The notes under the pieces are model-generated. The model was not told where the DNA came from. It saw only the letters and a list, made by a program, of their open reading frames with translations, and ran no database searches. A stretch of 64,000 nt of DNA from CAZMSD01 sp964568855 (lineage in GTDB: Bacteria; CAIWAD01), in contig CAZMSD010000001.1 in the NCBI GenBank assembly GCA_964568855.1, forward strand, positions 151,732-215,731, read 5' to 3'. The stretch's first letter is position 1. Each line of letters starts with the position of its first letter. This document shows positions 8,496-18,359 of this stretch, in pieces. Position numbers and translations under genes: made by a program.

Positions 8496-8556
8496 CTATT
8501 TCCTTCGATCAGCCGGACGCGTAGTCAAGAAGACCCGCGCCACGGATCCGGTTCTC

Positions 8557-9957
<1,401 letters not shown>

Positions 9958-9992
9958 CGCTCACTCGCCCGGGTTTGTGTCACGACTTCTCG

Positions 9993-10940
9993 CTAGATCT
10001 TCAGGCTGGGATAATCCAGCTCGAAACGATGCCTGTAATACATCCTGGCCCCGAAGTAGTAGACCAGCATCAGCAGCCCGTAGAGCGGGTAGTTGGGCAC
10101 CAGGGCCAGGGCCTGCAGGAAGATGGCCCAGCGCGCCACGCCGCCGGCGCGCTCAGCGGGTTTGGTCAGCAGGCCCCAGACCATCAGTCCACCCGCGACC
10201 AGCGCGGGGTACATCACCTGCGGGTCGCTCTCCAGCCAGGCCAGCAGGAAGGCGCTGGCCATCAGCAGCAGCGCCCCGATCCAGGTGCGATCGACGCCGT
10301 AGCGCAGCGCGAAGGTGACCTTCCCCGCCAGGCGGTCCCCCTCTTGGTCGGGCAAGGTGGTCAGCAGGCTGATGGACAGCCCGGCCAGACAGATGGGCAG
10401 CCCTGTCCAGAGCGCCAGGCCCAGCGGTTTCCAGCCGGCCAGCGCCGCGCCCTGCAGTACCAGCACGGCGTAGGCCAGCACCAGCGTCAGCGGGCCCAGC
10501 AGGGGCCGATCCTTGGCGGTTAGCGGCGGCTTGTTGTAGATCACGCCGGTCAGAAGGAAGAAGCCCAGCGTCAGCAGAAGGTTCACCAGCCCCAACTGGA
10601 GCGCCAGCAGGATCCCGGCCCCGAAGAGCAACCAGGCCAGCCAGAGCGCCTCGCGCTCGCTCACCAGCTCCCGCTCGAGGGTTCCCAGCTTGCGGTTGGC
10701 CCGGTCGCCTTCCAGGTCGTGCAACTGGTTGATCACGAAGGCGCTGCCGAAAATGCAGAAATACTGCATCAACAGGATCCAGAGTCCTGTCCCGCCTTCT
10801 CCCGAGGCGGCAGAAACGCTTTCCGCGTCCAGCCCGGCCAGAGCGCGGGCGCCCACCAGGATGAAGATCCAGACCACGAAAATCAAGGTGGGCCGGGTCA
10901 GGAAGAACAGGTCCGCCGCGTGCAGCAGGAGCTTCTTCAT
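9993..10940 (-). CDS. UbiA-family prenyltransferase
   Basis: A 315-residue integral membrane protein with about eight or nine hydrophobic helices. The first aspartate-rich motif is NQLHDLEGDRANRKLG (NxxxDxxxD) near residue 96. The second is LPDQEGDRLAGK near residue 207; the two bind Mg-diphosphate in UbiA enzymes. These enzymes attach a prenyl chain to an aromatic or other acceptor (menaquinone, chlorophyll, archaeal-type lipids, geranylgeranylglyceryl phosphate and others). No quinone genes are adjacent, so the acceptor is not assignable. Start ATG 10940 has GGAGGA just upstream. Confidence 0.85.
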   Translation of the reverse strand: MKKLLLHAADLFFLTRPTLIFVVWIFILVGARALAGLDAESVSAASGEGGTGLWILLMQYFCIFGSAFVINQLHDLEGDRANRKLGTLERELVSEREALWLAWLLFGAGILLALQLGLVNLLLTLGFFLLTGVIYNKPPLTAKDRPLLGPLTLVLAYAVLVLQGAALAGWKPLGLALWTGLPICLAGLSISLLTTLPDQEGDRLAGKVTFALRYGVDRTWIGALLLMASAFLLAWLESDPQVMYPALVAGGLMVWGLLTKPAERAGGVARWAIFLQALALVPNYPLYGLLMLVYYFGARMYYRHRFELDYPSLKI

Positions 10941-11274
10941 TATCAGGATTCCTCCAGGGTCCGCGTTCCCGGGGACCCGTTTCTCGTGGAATCGTCAAGA
11001 CACCACCGGCACTTGAGAAAGGTGTGATCCGTCGTTTCGCGGGATATCCGGATCCGCATCCGTCCATGCCCCGCGGAAGGGGTATCACGCGGCCGAGGCT
11101 TCAAAGTAGAAAAGCCGCCCGGACGGACCAAGCGGATCGCAGCAAGCGCGGTTGACTACATGGAACCGGGCTGACACCGTGTGTGGCGCTGAACATGGCG
11201 GACGGCGCCTGTCACCGACGGCGGATCAGCGCAGCATTGCCGTGTACTAAGTACGCGACGCCTTATAACGCACA

Positions 11275-11305
11275 AACCCCCGATAAATCTGGATCACCGG
11301 GGGTT
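11275..11305 (-). terminator. Hairpin with 8-base-pair GC-rich stem
   Basis: AACCCCCG at 11275-11282 pairs with CGGGGGTT at 11298-11305 around a 15-base loop. On the minus strand the hairpin is followed only by GTGCG, while on the plus strand it is followed by CATTTTG. It may terminate transcription arriving from the secreted-protein gene at 11478; direction is uncertain. Confidence 0.5.
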
Positions 11306-11432
11306 CATTTTGAGGAATTTCTACTTGGGCGCTATGCCAGTGTCAGCGGCGGTGCGGATCAACTGTGCGCGACTGAACGCTTTGCCTTCGCCGCGTGCCC
11401 GTTGCATCCGCGCCGCGCCGGTCTTGACGCGG

Positions 11433-11458
11433 CCTGCGGGCGCAAGTGCGCCCGCAGG
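11433..11458. repeat. Perfect 26-base palindrome just downstream of a stop codon
   Basis: CCTGCGGGCGCA-AG-TGCGCCCGCAGG can form an 11-12 base-pair hairpin. It lies 20 bases after the stop of the minus-strand secreted-protein gene, so a 3'-end stability or termination role is likely. There is no U-run next to it. Confidence 0.55.
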
Positions 11459-11477
11459 TCCGCGACAAGCTTTGTTT

Positions 11478-12911
11478 CTACTTAGTCAAAAGCATCTTCT
11501 GCGTCAACGTCTGCTCGGCGCTCTCGAGCGTGTAGAAATAGACGCCCGAGGGCAGCCCTTCGGCCTGGAAGGTGGCGAAATGCTCGCCCGCGGCGTGGAA
11601 GCCCTCGGAGAGCACCGCCATCTCCTGGCCCAGGATGTTGCTGACAGTCAAGCGCGCATCGCCCGCGCTGCGCAGCACGAAGCGGATCGTGGTACTCGGG
11701 TTGAAGGGGTTGGGGTAGTTCTCCGACAGCTCGAAACTAGGCGGAACCACGTCCTCCACGTCCAGGGGGAACCAGTAATCGCCCAGCGCCCCGAAGAGAT
11801 TGGTGATGTCGAACGTGGGTTCGGCGTCGTCGATGGTGGCCGTCCAGTCAGCCTGGAAACCCGCCTCGTTGTCCGCACCGTTGGCGCCGTACTTGTAGAT
11901 GATGTCGGCCGCGGTCATGGCGGCGAAGAGGATGTCCCCTTCGAAGAGCGTGCCGGTGCTGGGCATGAGCTGGTACTCCTCGGGCACCAGGTCCCAGGGC
12001 CAGTTGTTCCAGGGGCCGCAGACGGCCACGTAGTCCACTTCATCGAAGCTGGTCAGTCCCTGGTTTTCCTGGCCCGGGTTCTCAATGAACCACTGCTCGA
12101 CCGGCCACAGATCCACCGTGAAGTGCACGGTCACGTCCTGGGCCAGTACGTCGTCCCAGGTTGTATTGTCGAAGAAGACCTCGTCCAGCACGTGTTCGAG
12201 GTAACCGTCCTGGTCGTCGTCGGGCCATTCATCGCTGGGAGTAACCGTGCGATTGCTGGCGAGGGACTCCCAGCGCACCTGGTTCTCGTCGCCGTCTTCG
12301 AGGACTACGAACTTGTACTCCAGGGGCTCCACCGACAGGGCGTCGAACTGGACCTCCAGGAAGTAGTGGCCGGGATTGCCGCCCTGTTCGGTCAGCTGCA
12401 CCGCGCCGCCCCAGTTGCCCAGGTTGGCGTGGTCGCCCCGGATGCAGACCCAGTCGGTTTCGGGATCGAAACTGCCGTTGGCCACCTGCACTTCCATGTT
12501 GACTCGAAACAGGATTTCCACGTCCAGCAGCTCGGGCACTTCGTCCTGGTCGTTATAATACACCGGATCGAGAACCTGGCCCCCCTCTTCGAGCACGAAG
12601 CTGCGGTTGTCGATGCCCTCCCAGATGTCGCCTTCATCGGTGACGATGACGTACTTGTACTCGATTGTCTCGCCCACCAGGCCGTCGTCGATGTCGTACA
12701 TGCCGGTATAGAGCAAATCGCCGGCGTCAGCCAGCAGGGGATCCATCCCGCCCCAGCCGTTGAACGAGCCGCGGACAACCACCTCGTCGGCCGCCGGATC
12801 AAAGACGCCCAGGGCTTCCTGGATGTCCATGTGGACCTGGAATGTCACTTCCGCTGCCATGGACGATGCGGCAACCAGCAGGGGCATCACAAGACAGAGT
12901 GTTTTCTTCAT
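11478..12911 (-). CDS. Secreted protein with repeated glycogen-binding-like beta domains and C-terminal sorting module
   Basis: A 477-residue exported protein. The Sec signal is MKKTLCLVMPLLVAASSMAA. The mature part holds repeated Ig-like units with the pattern VxFxVxMxxQ...FDPxxDxVxxRGxFNxWG...(Y)EYKYV. This pattern occurs near residues 22-115 and 130-225, and more divergently at 255-365; it resembles the starch/glycogen-binding CBM20/CBM48-type fold. The last 85 residues start NYPNPFNPSTTIRFVL, continue with LTVSNILGQEMAVL and LPSGVYFYTLES, and end KMLLTK. This is the FlgD-like/type IX-type C-terminal sorting pattern. Substrate binding is inference. A possible promoter lies upstream and hairpins downstream, so it may be a single-gene unit. 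Confidence 0.82.
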   Translation of the reverse strand: MKKTLCLVMPLLVAASSMAAEVTFQVHMDIQEALGVFDPAADEVVVRGSFNGWGGMDPLLADAGDLLYTGMYDIDDGLVGETIEYKYVIVTDEGDIWEGIDNRSFVLEEGGQVLDPVYYNDQDEVPELLDVEILFRVNMEVQVANGSFDPETDWVCIRGDHANLGNWGGAVQLTEQGGNPGHYFLEVQFDALSVEPLEYKFVVLEDGDENQVRWESLASNRTVTPSDEWPDDDQDGYLEHVLDEVFFDNTTWDDVLAQDVTVHFTVDLWPVEQWFIENPGQENQGLTSFDEVDYVAVCGPWNNWPWDLVPEEYQLMPSTGTLFEGDILFAAMTAADIIYKYGANGADNEAGFQADWTATIDDAEPTFDITNLFGALGDYWFPLDVEDVVPPSFELSENYPNPFNPSTTIRFVLRSAGDARLTVSNILGQEMAVLSEGFHAAGEHFATFQAEGLPSGVYFYTLESAEQTLTQKMLLTK

Positions 12912-13036
12912 GGTTCCTCCGATCTGCCTTTCATTGGAATTCTGCGGCCGGTCTCACTCAGGAGCCGGTCATCTATGGTTTGCTGTCCTTCCGAGGGTGC
13001 GTAGCGCGTGGCCAGTGCAAAATTCACCCGTAATTG

Positions 13037-13064
13037 AATGTACCACATTGCATATTTTGGACAA
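13037..13064 (-). promoter_or_regulatory. Possible sigma-70-type promoter of the secreted-protein gene
   Basis: On the minus strand TTGTCC (13064-13059), a 16-base spacer, then TACATT (13042-13037) in an AT-rich patch 126 bases upstream of the start. The match is modest. Confidence 0.3.
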
Positions 13065-13129
13065 GTGCAAACCGGCTGCCCGAGCGGTCGTCGATTCCCT
13101 CCGCGGCACTATTCCATCGGTAGAATCCC

Positions 13130-14140
13130 TCACCAGCTGAAGGACAGGCTGTAGCGGGCCGTCGTATCCAGGATCCCGTGATCCAGCCAGGCCGCGTCGA
13201 GCTTGAGCAGGGTGCCGCCGCCCAGGGGAAAACTCAGACCCCCGCCCAGGGTGAGACCGCCCTCAGCGTCCGCCAGGAACAGCTTCTGCCACCCGCTTCT
13301 CAGATAGAAACGATTTCTGAAGCAGTACTCGCCGCCTGCGTTCACGTATTCGGAATTGTCCACCGGGTGGACCGCGTCCACGCTCAGCAACAGGCTGTGC
13401 TGCGGATTCTCGAAGATGAACGCGGAAGCGCCGATGCGGAAGGTCATGGGCAGGGGCCAGGAATAGACGTCCAGGTTCGCGGGCACCGCCGGATTGTCGC
13501 CCTGCTGGGTCTCGTCCATATCGTGTCCCAGCAGCAGATCGGTCCCGGACATTTCCATGTCCAGGCCCACGTTGTAGATGCCCATGCCCAGCACCATGTC
13601 GTGAAAGCCCGTGCGGAAAAGCGTCCCCAGGTCGAAGGCCAGGCTGCTGGCGGACATGTGCCAGATCTTCTGCTGGACGAATTTCCCGTTGAAGCCGATT
13701 GTGAAGCGATCGGTGAAGCGCGTGGAATAACTCAAGCCGATGGCCATGTCCGAGGACTGGAAGAACTCGCCCGTACCGTCCTGTTCCTCCAGCGTGGTCA
13801 CCTCCATCTCGCCGTAATCCAGGAAAGTGAAGGAAAGGCCCATGGCGTGGGTCTCCGTCAGCGGAGCCACCAGCCCGAAGTAGTTCAGGTCCGTTTCCAC
13901 CAGGTAGTCGGTCTTCACCAGCAGGAACTCCGTGCGTCCGAGCTTCACGCCTCCGGCCGGGTTCCAGTAGAGGCAGGACGCGTCGTCCGCCAGCCCGGTG
14001 TAGGCGCCGCCCATGCCCAGCGCCCGGCAGCCCAGGCCGATGGTCAGAAAGGGCGCCGCGGTGGTGCCCACCCGAGTGATTTCCGCCGAGGCTCCCCGGA
14101 CCAGCAGGCCCAGCGCACAAGCGAACAGCATCGCCTTCAT
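13130..14140 (-). CDS. PorV/PorQ-like outer-membrane beta-barrel protein
   Basis: A 336-residue protein with a signal peptide (MKAMLFACALGLLVRGASA). Next comes the typical PorV/UPF0164 opening TTAAPFLTIGLGCRALGMGG and AYTGLADDASCLYWNPAGG. The rest is alternating beta strands ending in an aromatic C-terminus (YSLSFSW), as expected for an outer-membrane barrel. In Bacteroidetes, PorV is the outer-membrane partner that hands type IX substrates to the attachment machinery; that role here is inference. It follows the 1365-residue sorted protein and the TonB receptor on the same strand, 43 bases downstream of the former. Confidence 0.85.
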   Translation of the reverse strand: MKAMLFACALGLLVRGASAEITRVGTTAAPFLTIGLGCRALGMGGAYTGLADDASCLYWNPAGGVKLGRTEFLLVKTDYLVETDLNYFGLVAPLTETHAMGLSFTFLDYGEMEVTTLEEQDGTGEFFQSSDMAIGLSYSTRFTDRFTIGFNGKFVQQKIWHMSASSLAFDLGTLFRTGFHDMVLGMGIYNVGLDMEMSGTDLLLGHDMDETQQGDNPAVPANLDVYSWPLPMTFRIGASAFIFENPQHSLLLSVDAVHPVDNSEYVNAGGEYCFRNRFYLRSGWQKLFLADAEGGLTLGGGLSFPLGGGTLLKLDAAWLDHGILDTTARYSLSFSW

Positions 14141-14183
14141 GGTGCTCTCCGATTTGGCATCGCCGTCATCCGCGGTGAATGTA

Positions 14184-17100
14184 TCACTTGATCAGGGCGA
14201 ACTTGCCCTTGTGCTCGCCGGCCGGACTTTCCACGTGATACAGGTAGACGCCGAAGGCCACGTCCAGGCCTTCCTTGCTTTTCAGGTTCCAGTCCAGGCT
14301 GCCGTCCCAGACCGGCGAGTCGTGTTCCAGGGTCCGGACCAGCTCGCCGCGGATGGTGAAGATCCTCACGGTAGCCCGTGGCGGCAGGTGGATGAACTGG
14401 ATCTTGCGCTCACCGCGGTTGCCCCGAATGGGCCTGCGCTCCCAGGTGGCGGTGGCCAGGTAGGGATTGGGCACCACCTTGACCTCCTTGAGCTCTCCCG
14501 CCGCCGCCTGCGCGTTCCAGTCCGGGGCGGTGACCGTGTAGGCGTAGCGATCGTCCGCCGCGAAAGGTTTGCGTGTCACGGCCCGGTAGAGTTCGCCCCC
14601 GGCCGGAACCGTCATGGTGGTGTCGCTCCAGATGGCCGAGATCTGCAACATCCAGCTCAGGACCCTCGTAGAGTCGTGCCCGCCCCGTTCCGGCGGCTCG
14701 TAGAGCAGCACCACGTCCCGCGGATCGAAGGGTGCCAGGGGATCCCTGCGGTTCCAGGGCGGCCCGGTCTCGTAGCTGGTGTTGTAGATCCAGAAATCCA
14801 GTTCGATTGGATCCTGCTCCTCGGTGATGTCGAAAACGCGGTAGCTGGTCTGCACCGGCGGAACCAGCAGCGAGACGATTTCGGCGTAATCAGGGTGGGG
14901 AAAGTCGTCCGGCGCCCGGCAGGTGCTCCCCGAAGCGTCGGGATAGAACTCCTGCAGGTAGTCGTTGGGCAGTGATGTTCCTCGCAGCTCGCGGAAGCCC
15001 TGCGAGAAATCGATCAGGGCCAGGGGCCTCAGACCCCAGGGCAGGATGTCCTCGGCGGCGTTCTCCCAGCCGCTCTGCTCCGGGTCGATGGACATCTGCC
15101 ATTCGTTCTCGAAATGCGGGCGAACGCCCTCCACCACCGGTTCGAAAAGGCTGGTGGTGGTGGCGTAGCCGGTGAGATTCATCACCAGCTGCTTGTGCAC
15201 CAGGTTGTAGTCGTAGTGGAAGCGCACCTCCACCACCTGGTCAGCGGCGATGCCGGCCAGGAAGCCCTCGCGGTAGGTCAGCACCCCGGCGTCGAAATCC
15301 ATGTCGAAGTCGCCGTCCGCGTTTAATGTATCACCGCTCAACCATTGGTGGATGCTCAGGGTGTCGCCGGTATCCAGCCTTCGGGCGCTGAAGCTCTTAG
15401 GGAAAATGCCGTCGTGGCTCAGCGCCTGCCTGGGAGTGTCGGTGTTGATGATAAAGGATTCGTCGAAGGGCTCCTGGTCGTCGCGGCGCATGGACCAGGC
15501 GATGGCCGGCACGACGACTTCGCTGTCCAATACCTGGATGGAATCGTAGGCGGTGGAGTCGTAGATCGCCACCCAGCCCCCGACGCCGGGATCCCAGACG
15601 AAGCTCGTGTCCACGGTCTCGGTGTAGATCCATTCCCAGTCGCCGGGCTTGCCGCCCGGAACGATGGTGGCAGTGGAGTCGACCAGGGTGTCCACCACGG
15701 CCACCCAGTCTCCCAGGTTGCCCTGCCAGACGAAATGCGTGTCCGGGACCCAGGCCGTGTACTCCCAGCCGAGCACGTCGGCGATGCGCCCGCTGCTGTC
15801 GGGAAGGATCTCGATCGTGTACCGGGCGCCGTCCCGCAGGTGTTCCTCGTTGACGACCTCGAGAGCGACGCGGCCGGTGGCCCGGCCGCTCAGATGCTGG
15901 GCCTCCTCCATCACCAGGCCCGGCTGGTATCCGGCCGCCGGTGCCGCGGGTGTTACAAAGACGGTGTTCACGTCCAGGGTCACGTTGCCCGCCACGTCCA
16001 TGCTGGCCTGCTTGGCCGACTCCGCGGGCAGGAAGCCCGCCACCGGATCTCCCCGGTCGTAGGACGTGACCGCGTAGAAGTAATCCTGTCCGTTGACCGC
16101 GGTGGTGTCCGTCCAGCTGTAGACCAGGCCCGTATTGGAACCCAGGTAGAACTGCGTGCCGTTGAGCGGGATCTCGAAGAAGCCCTCCACCTCGTTGATC
16201 AGGTCGAACTGGACCAGGGGATTGAAGCCGGCGGCGTTGCCGCGGGCGTCCGTGATGTTGTAGGCGTCCAGGAAGCCCGGGTCGGTGGCCCGGTAGACCC
16301 GGTAGCCCTCGAAGTCGCGCAGGTGGCTGATGCGGTCGACGCTGCGCTCCGCGCGGTCGTCCCAGTAAAGGGTCACCCGGCCGTCCCCCACCTCAGCGTT
16401 TACCAGGGGCTTGGCCGGGGGCTGGATGTAGTTGTAGTTCTCGTTGTAGATGGTGCGCACGGTCTCCAGGTTCCCCAGCAGATCGTCCTCGGATTCGCCG
16501 AAGACCACGGCCAGGCTGATGCGCTGGGTCTCACCGGAGCGCAGGGGAAAGTAGCCCGAACCGTAGAGGAAATCCACGTCGGCCGGTTCCAGCGAAGTGG
16601 TGTCGAACTCGCCGGGTATCATTTTCGACCAGATGTCCTCGTCGTTGCGTGAGGAGAACTCGGGGAAGGTGAATTCATTGAAGCTGGTCAGACCCAGCTG
16701 GTCGCTCTCGGTGATGTCCAGCGCGTCGAAGTGCGGTTCGCCCGGCGTGGGCAGGCCGTCGGCTTCGCCCACATCGCCGGTTACCGGCTGGCCGTCGGAT
16801 CCCACGTCGTCGTACTCGGGATCCCAGTCGCCGTCGTTGTCCACCCCGTCGTCGCGCCGCTCGTCGATCAGGGGGTCGTATTCGCTGAGCAGCTCCCAGG
16901 GCACTTGCACGATGCCTTCCAGGCTGTCCAGCAGGCCCAGGTCCAGGTTAAGCTCCCGCCAGTCGAAGTAGGCGGCGTTCTCGTAGGCCCAGCTCTCGTC
17001 GATCAGGCCGTTGAAATTGTCGTCCACCAGGTTGGTGGGATCCTCGAATACCTCGGCGCCGTCGTAGACCAGGATTTCCAGGTTGCGCCAGGTGAGCACC

Positions 17101-18281
17101 AGGGTGTCGCCCGGCGCCGGGACCCGCACGATGCTGCGCGGGTAGAAGGGATCGCTGTAGTCGATCACCGCGACTTCTTCGCCCTCGCTCAGCGGCCGGG
17201 GCGCGAGCATCTCCTCCAGGGTCATGAAATCCAGCCGGGGAGCCGTGTCCGGCGCCTTGCTGTCCCCGTCGTTGTCGATCCAGTCCACGTTGTTGCCCGG
17301 GCTTTCCAGGAAAGCGTAGCCCACCAGGCCCACGTTCACAACTCCGGGGTGCACGGGTACCCAGCCGGCCACGCCGCGATCGTCCGCGTCGCCGGTCCAG
17401 GTGAATTCCTCGTCGATGTCGAAGTAGTTGAGATCGTCGCCCGAATCGCCGTCGCCGCCCACCAGGGTGCCGCAGACCATGCCGAAGGCCACTTTGTCGT
17501 AGTTGATGTCGCTGGTGTTGGTGATGTCGTAGAGCCAGAAGATCACGTCCTCCGCCAGCACGTGCGACCACTGGAACCCGCGGCAGGAAACCTTGAGTCC
17601 CAGCCCGCCGTGCAGGGTGTCCACCTCGAAGGGCTGGATGCGGCGCACCTCGGCACTCTCCTGGCTCTCGGGGAAGGATTCCAGCCAGACCTCCAGTTCT
17701 ATCGAATCCCGGTAGGCCGTTTCGTAATCCATGAATTCCATGTCGCGGCTGTCGTCCATCCAGAAGTAGCTCTCCTGGTCGGCGTTGAGCACGTCGCGGC
17801 CGAAATACCCGTTCCAGCTTCCCGGCCAGCCCTTGTCCGGCCAGTAGGAGGGCCAGGTCAGTCCCTGGTGGCTCATGGCCACCAGGTTGGTGTCCGGATT
17901 GGCAAAGCCCGGCATGGGAATGAAGGTCCAGTATTCCGACGGATCGGCGGGATTCACCTCGTCGCGGCCGCGGGCGGGGCTCTTGGTCACCGCCACGCTG
18001 CGGATGGGATCGTCCAGCAAACGGTTGTAGTACTCCACGCCCACCAGCACCGAGATGTCGCCGATGTACTCGTCCCCCGTGCCGCGCGGCCATTCGAATG
18101 AGAACTCCCCCAGTCCCGGCATGCGTCCCACCAGGCCCGTGTTGCGGAAGGTGGACTGCACCAGGTTTCCGCTGTGGACGTTCTTCTTCTCGAAGGCCGG
18201 ATCGGACCAGACGTCGTCGTACCATTCCTCGGCGAACAGCGCGCCAGCCGTCAGCAGCAGGAAAATCGTGCTTCGCTTCAT
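14184..18281 (-). CDS. Very large exported protein with FN3-like domain and C-terminal FlgD-like sorting module
   Basis: A 1365-residue protein with a signal peptide (MKRSTIFLLLTAGALFA). The body is beta-rich, with acidic Asp-rich loops such as DNDGDWDPEYDDVGSDGQ and DDNFNGLIDES that resemble calcium-binding thrombospondin-3-type loops. A fibronectin-type-III-like region starts near residue 630 (LVNAEVGDGRVTLYWDDRAE). The last 100 residues include KVVPNPYLATATWE, RATVRIFTIRGELVRTLEHD and VAFGVYLYHVESPAGEHKG, then FALIK. This is a FlgD-like/type IX-type C-terminal module. It sits between a TonB receptor and a PorV-like protein, a recurring trio. The substrate is unknown. A GTGATAC word in the coding sense spans the stop codon (14181-14187). 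Confidence 0.85.
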   Translation of the reverse strand: MKRSTIFLLLTAGALFAEEWYDDVWSDPAFEKKNVHSGNLVQSTFRNTGLVGRMPGLGEFSFEWPRGTGDEYIGDISVLVGVEYYNRLLDDPIRSVAVTKSPARGRDEVNPADPSEYWTFIPMPGFANPDTNLVAMSHQGLTWPSYWPDKGWPGSWNGYFGRDVLNADQESYFWMDDSRDMEFMDYETAYRDSIELEVWLESFPESQESAEVRRIQPFEVDTLHGGLGLKVSCRGFQWSHVLAEDVIFWLYDITNTSDINYDKVAFGMVCGTLVGGDGDSGDDLNYFDIDEEFTWTGDADDRGVAGWVPVHPGVVNVGLVGYAFLESPGNNVDWIDNDGDSKAPDTAPRLDFMTLEEMLAPRPLSEGEEVAVIDYSDPFYPRSIVRVPAPGDTLVLTWRNLEILVYDGAEVFEDPTNLVDDNFNGLIDESWAYENAAYFDWRELNLDLGLLDSLEGIVQVPWELLSEYDPLIDERRDDGVDNDGDWDPEYDDVGSDGQPVTGDVGEADGLPTPGEPHFDALDITESDQLGLTSFNEFTFPEFSSRNDEDIWSKMIPGEFDTTSLEPADVDFLYGSGYFPLRSGETQRISLAVVFGESEDDLLGNLETVRTIYNENYNYIQPPAKPLVNAEVGDGRVTLYWDDRAERSVDRISHLRDFEGYRVYRATDPGFLDAYNITDARGNAAGFNPLVQFDLINEVEGFFEIPLNGTQFYLGSNTGLVYSWTDTTAVNGQDYFYAVTSYDRGDPVAGFLPAESAKQASMDVAGNVTLDVNTVFVTPAAPAAGYQPGLVMEEAQHLSGRATGRVALEVVNEEHLRDGARYTIEILPDSSGRIADVLGWEYTAWVPDTHFVWQGNLGDWVAVVDTLVDSTATIVPGGKPGDWEWIYTETVDTSFVWDPGVGGWVAIYDSTAYDSIQVLDSEVVVPAIAWSMRRDDQEPFDESFIINTDTPRQALSHDGIFPKSFSARRLDTGDTLSIHQWLSGDTLNADGDFDMDFDAGVLTYREGFLAGIAADQVVEVRFHYDYNLVHKQLVMNLTGYATTTSLFEPVVEGVRPHFENEWQMSIDPEQSGWENAAEDILPWGLRPLALIDFSQGFRELRGTSLPNDYLQEFYPDASGSTCRAPDDFPHPDYAEIVSLLVPPVQTSYRVFDITEEQDPIELDFWIYNTSYETGPPWNRRDPLAPFDPRDVVLLYEPPERGGHDSTRVLSWMLQISAIWSDTTMTVPAGGELYRAVTRKPFAADDRYAYTVTAPDWNAQAAAGELKEVKVVPNPYLATATWERRPIRGNRGERKIQFIHLPPRATVRIFTIRGELVRTLEHDSPVWDGSLDWNLKSKEGLDVAFGVYLYHVESPAGEHKGKFALIK

Positions 18282-18359
18282 TCAGGCTCTCCCGTCAGGG
18301 GGTCCGGCGCCGGGGCCGGGATCACCATGCTGGGTTTGTATCACCGGCAACGCGGTTTG

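Larger units (their letters stand above)
10941..11477. other. Noncoding gap between UbiA-family gene and secreted-protein gene
   Basis: No credible protein is seen on either strand in these 537 bases. The gap holds the upstream region of the UbiA-family gene, a GTATCAC word at 11082-11088, a terminator-like hairpin at 11275-11305 and a perfect palindrome at 11433-11458. I see no tRNA or well-known structured RNA. Confidence 0.6.

Noticed and set aside
11310..13004. A 564-codon plus-strand open frame opposite the first secreted protein
   Set aside because: No signal peptide or motifs, His/Val/Gln-rich shadow pattern; the opposite strand encodes a clear sorted protein.
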